DNA from: CAZICM01 sp964537685
GTDB lineage: Bacteria; Myxococcota_A; Polyangia; Polyangiales; Polyangiaceae
Direction of reading: 5' to 3'
Assembly: GCA_964537685.1 (NCBI GenBank)
Contig: CAZICM010000066.1
Span: 1-51,233, forward strand
DNA length: 51,233 nt
Shown here in pieces: positions 49,669 to 51,233 of the stretch. The notes beneath the pieces are model-generated. The model did no database searches. It was not told the DNA's origin and saw only the letters and a list, made by a program, of their open reading frames with translations. A program made the position numbers and the translations under genes. The stretch's first letter is position 1; each line of letters starts with the position of its first letter.

Positions 49669-51024
49669 ATGACAGCATTGAAGACGGCAAGACATTTTTC
49701 TTTGGGACAATGGATTTTTATTGGCGCATTTTCGGCCATAGCATCGCTTTCGGCGTGCGCGGGCCAAGACGAGCTTTCGGGCAGCGGCGCGGGGATGACG
49801 ACATCCTCCAGCAGCACGGGCTCGGGCAGCGGATCCACCAGCGGAAGCGCAAGCGGCAGCAGCAGCGGAAGCGGAGGGAGCACATCGGGCGGAACAGGGG
49901 GTGGAGGAGGAGCTTCGGCCGATCCATGCATGCAAACGGTGGAAGCCCTGCGCGCCGATTTAGAGGGCACACTCTACGCCAAGGCTGCCGAAAGCGGATG
50001 GCCCTTGGCCTTAGATGATCAAAACACCTATATGTTTGTAAACACCAATTCTCAATTGGCGCTGGTGGCGGGCGATTTTGACGGCTGGGCGGGCACGGCG
50101 CTCACCAAAGACAATGGTTTTTCCTGGCTGTGCACCAAAGCCACACCCGGCGACGGCTATAAATTCACCGATAAAAACAATTGGATCGCCGATCCTTTTT
50201 CACGTTCCTACAATTACGATCAATTTGGTGAGATTAGCTTTGTAAAACCCAGCAAGAGCCATTTGGACCGGCATTTCTCGGTAGAGGGCAACAATTTAAT
50301 CCCCCGGACGGTGCGGGTATGGGTTCCCGAGGGCGGCTATGACCGGGTACTCTATGTCCACGATGGCCAAAATTTATTTGATCCCGACGCCTTTTTTGGA
50401 GGCTGGAAGCTACAAGAGAGCGCGCCGACGGGCATACTCATGGTTGGAATCGACAATACCGTCAACCGCATGGATGAGTACACACACATTGTGGATATGA
50501 TTGAGGGCACGGTTTATGGGGGGAAAGGCGATGATTACGCGGCCTTTGTTCAGAACACGGTACGGCCATTGATACAGAAGACGTATGGGGAAAAAGGGCC
50601 GATTGGAACGATGGGCTCCTCGCTTGGAGGACTGATTAGTTTTCATATAGCGTATCAATATCCTGGTGAATATGCGTTTGCGGCAAGTTTATCGGGTACG
50701 ATGGGCTGGGGAAGCATAACACAAAACAATACAACGATGATAGAGCGCTATGCGATGAAAGGGCATCAGGCGACGGTATTGTATTTAGATTCTGGCGGAA
50801 ACGGGACAACATGCGCGGACACGGACATGGATGGGATTCAGGATGACGACCCGATGTCAGCGGACAACTATTGCGAAAACATTCAGATGAAAGACACGCT
50901 TGAAGCGGTGGGCTATGTGCTAGGGACAGATTTAGCGCATTGGTGGGAGCCGGATGCGCCACACAATGAAGCGGCATGGGCGGCGAGGGTATTTAGGCCG
51001 CTGGATATGTTTGCGGGGTTATAA
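49669..51024 (+). CDS. Fes/IroE-like alpha/beta-hydrolase lipoprotein with CBM48-like domain
   Basis: A 451-residue lipoprotein: lipobox LSAC (Cys30), Ser/Gly linker (about 37-84), an E-set/CBM48-like domain (about 118-190; ALVAGDFDGW, DKNNWIADP) and an esterase domain (about 200-451). The nucleophile is Ser318 in GSSLGG. The catalytic His is probably His432 in PDAPHNEAAWAAR, as in enterochelin-esterase-like enzymes. An insertion between Cys382 and Cys402 contains DTDMDGIQDDDP, a thrombospondin-type-3-like calcium loop not usual in the family, possibly closed by a disulfide. It is expected at the cell surface or in the periplasm. The substrate is unknown (siderophore, polysaccharide acetyl or feruloyl ester). 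Confidence 0.85.
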   Translation: MTALKTARHFSLGQWIFIGAFSAIASLSACAGQDELSGSGAGMTTSSSSTGSGSGSTSGSASGSSSGSGGSTSGGTGGGGGASADPCMQTVEALRADLEGTLYAKAAESGWPLALDDQNTYMFVNTNSQLALVAGDFDGWAGTALTKDNGFSWLCTKATPGDGYKFTDKNNWIADPFSRSYNYDQFGEISFVKPSKSHLDRHFSVEGNNLIPRTVRVWVPEGGYDRVLYVHDGQNLFDPDAFFGGWKLQESAPTGILMVGIDNTVNRMDEYTHIVDMIEGTVYGGKGDDYAAFVQNTVRPLIQKTYGEKGPIGTMGSSLGGLISFHIAYQYPGEYAFAASLSGTMGWGSITQNNTTMIERYAMKGHQATVLYLDSGGNGTTCADTDMDGIQDDDPMSADNYCENIQMKDTLEAVGYVLGTDLAHWWEPDAPHNEAAWAARVFRPLDMFAGL

Positions 51025-51029
51025 AACGA

Positions 51030-51233
51030 TTACCACTGTTTATCGCGCTTAAGCCGGTCGCGCAGAGCCATGAGCTCTTCGCTGTTCATCTGAAGAAGCT
51101 TCTGTTCTCGGTCTTCATTCAGCTCAATCGAAAGCACATCGCATAGATCCCGAATGGCTTGGCGAAGACCTTCCTGCAGGCCCTCCGCCCGGCCCTCCGC
51201 CTTCCCCTCCGCCCGGCCCTCCGCCTTCCCCTG
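51030..51233 (-). CDS. C-terminal part of Rpn-like (PD-(D/E)XK) protein, cut by window end
   Basis: An open frame runs from the window end to a TAA at 51030-51032. The 67 visible residues start with GKAEGRAE repeats (24-bp period, two copies in DNA), then LQEGLRQAIRDLCDVLSI and a helical end NSEELMALRDRLKRDKQW. This is the typical C-terminus of the Rpn/putative-transposase family proteins abundant in myxobacteria and cyanobacteria, whose N-terminal nuclease lies outside the window. The repeat number in this tail is often variable. It converges on the esterase gene five bases away. Family assignment rests on the tail only. Confidence 0.6.
   Translation of the reverse strand, partial: QGKAEGRAEGKAEGRAEGLQEGLRQAIRDLCDVLSIELNEDREQKLLQMNSEELMALRDRLKRDKQW

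Overview
This window most likely comes from a member of the Myxococcota, probably the Polyangiia (Sorangineae-like). That is an inference from the gene content. The window has many lipoproteins with long Ser/Gly-rich linkers after the lipobox, a MopE-type Asp/Cys metal-binding tail, and an FG-GAP/VCBS lipoprotein. It also has a TonB domain fused to a TonB-dependent receptor, an FHA-ABCG transporter, multiplied ExbB/ExbD cassettes and STAND-like ATPase/TPR pairs. By eye the GC content is about 55-60 % over most of the window and clearly lower over 40.2-44.5 kb. I recognise no rRNA, tRNA, CRISPR array or complete insertion sequence.

Layout. 0-2.2 kb: a helical hypothetical protein, a 42-bp tandem repeat and a small Cys-rich lipoprotein. 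2.2-7.4 kb (minus): an XPB/Ssl2-like protein without a helicase motor, then two overlapping CPA2-type antiporters. 7.6-10.9 kb (plus): HD phosphohydrolase, secreted protein and glycerate 2-kinase, joined by 4-bp overlaps. 10.9-16.8 kb: two divergent ExbB-ExbD-ExbD motor cassettes around a 0.74-kb non-coding centre; the minus cassette ends in a membrane-anchored periplasmic protein. 16.8-19.6 kb: a split STAND-like ATPase plus a TPR protein with near-identical 41-residue repeats, followed by an 86-bp tandem repeat. 19.8-24.7 kb (minus): a helical hypothetical protein, a GHKL ATPase with a DUF4325 (STAS-like) tail, a structured leader region and an FG-GAP lipoprotein.

24.8-33.2 kb (plus): a transglutaminase-like/TPR lipoprotein, a triple-FHA ABCG transporter, a TonB-domain/TonB-receptor fusion and its companion lipoprotein. 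33.2-34.5 kb: an AAA ATPase whose promoter suggests a leaderless message. 34.7-39.7 kb: a tightly packed LolD/MacB-type ABC ATPase, FtsX-type permease and HlyD-type adaptor, followed by an outer-membrane-like lipoprotein. 39.7-40.2 kb (minus): a zinc-ribbon/lipobox/MopE-type protein. 40.2-44.1 kb (minus, lower GC): a Hint-domain secreted protein, an M1-type metallopeptidase and a membrane-anchored protein. 44.5-48 kb (minus): a small membrane protein and an active/inactive M16 peptidase pair. 48.2-51.2 kb: a TPR lipoprotein, an Fes/IroE-like esterase lipoprotein, and the C-terminal end of an Rpn-like protein running off the window.

Common themes are cell-envelope energisation (ExbB/ExbD, TonB fusion), surface lipoproteins and proteases, and NTPase-TPR signalling. 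The best candidates for something undescribed are the low-GC Hint/M1-peptidase/membrane-protein island, the split STAND/TPR pair, the receptor carrying its own TonB domain, and the back-to-back ExbB-ExbD-ExbD cassettes.
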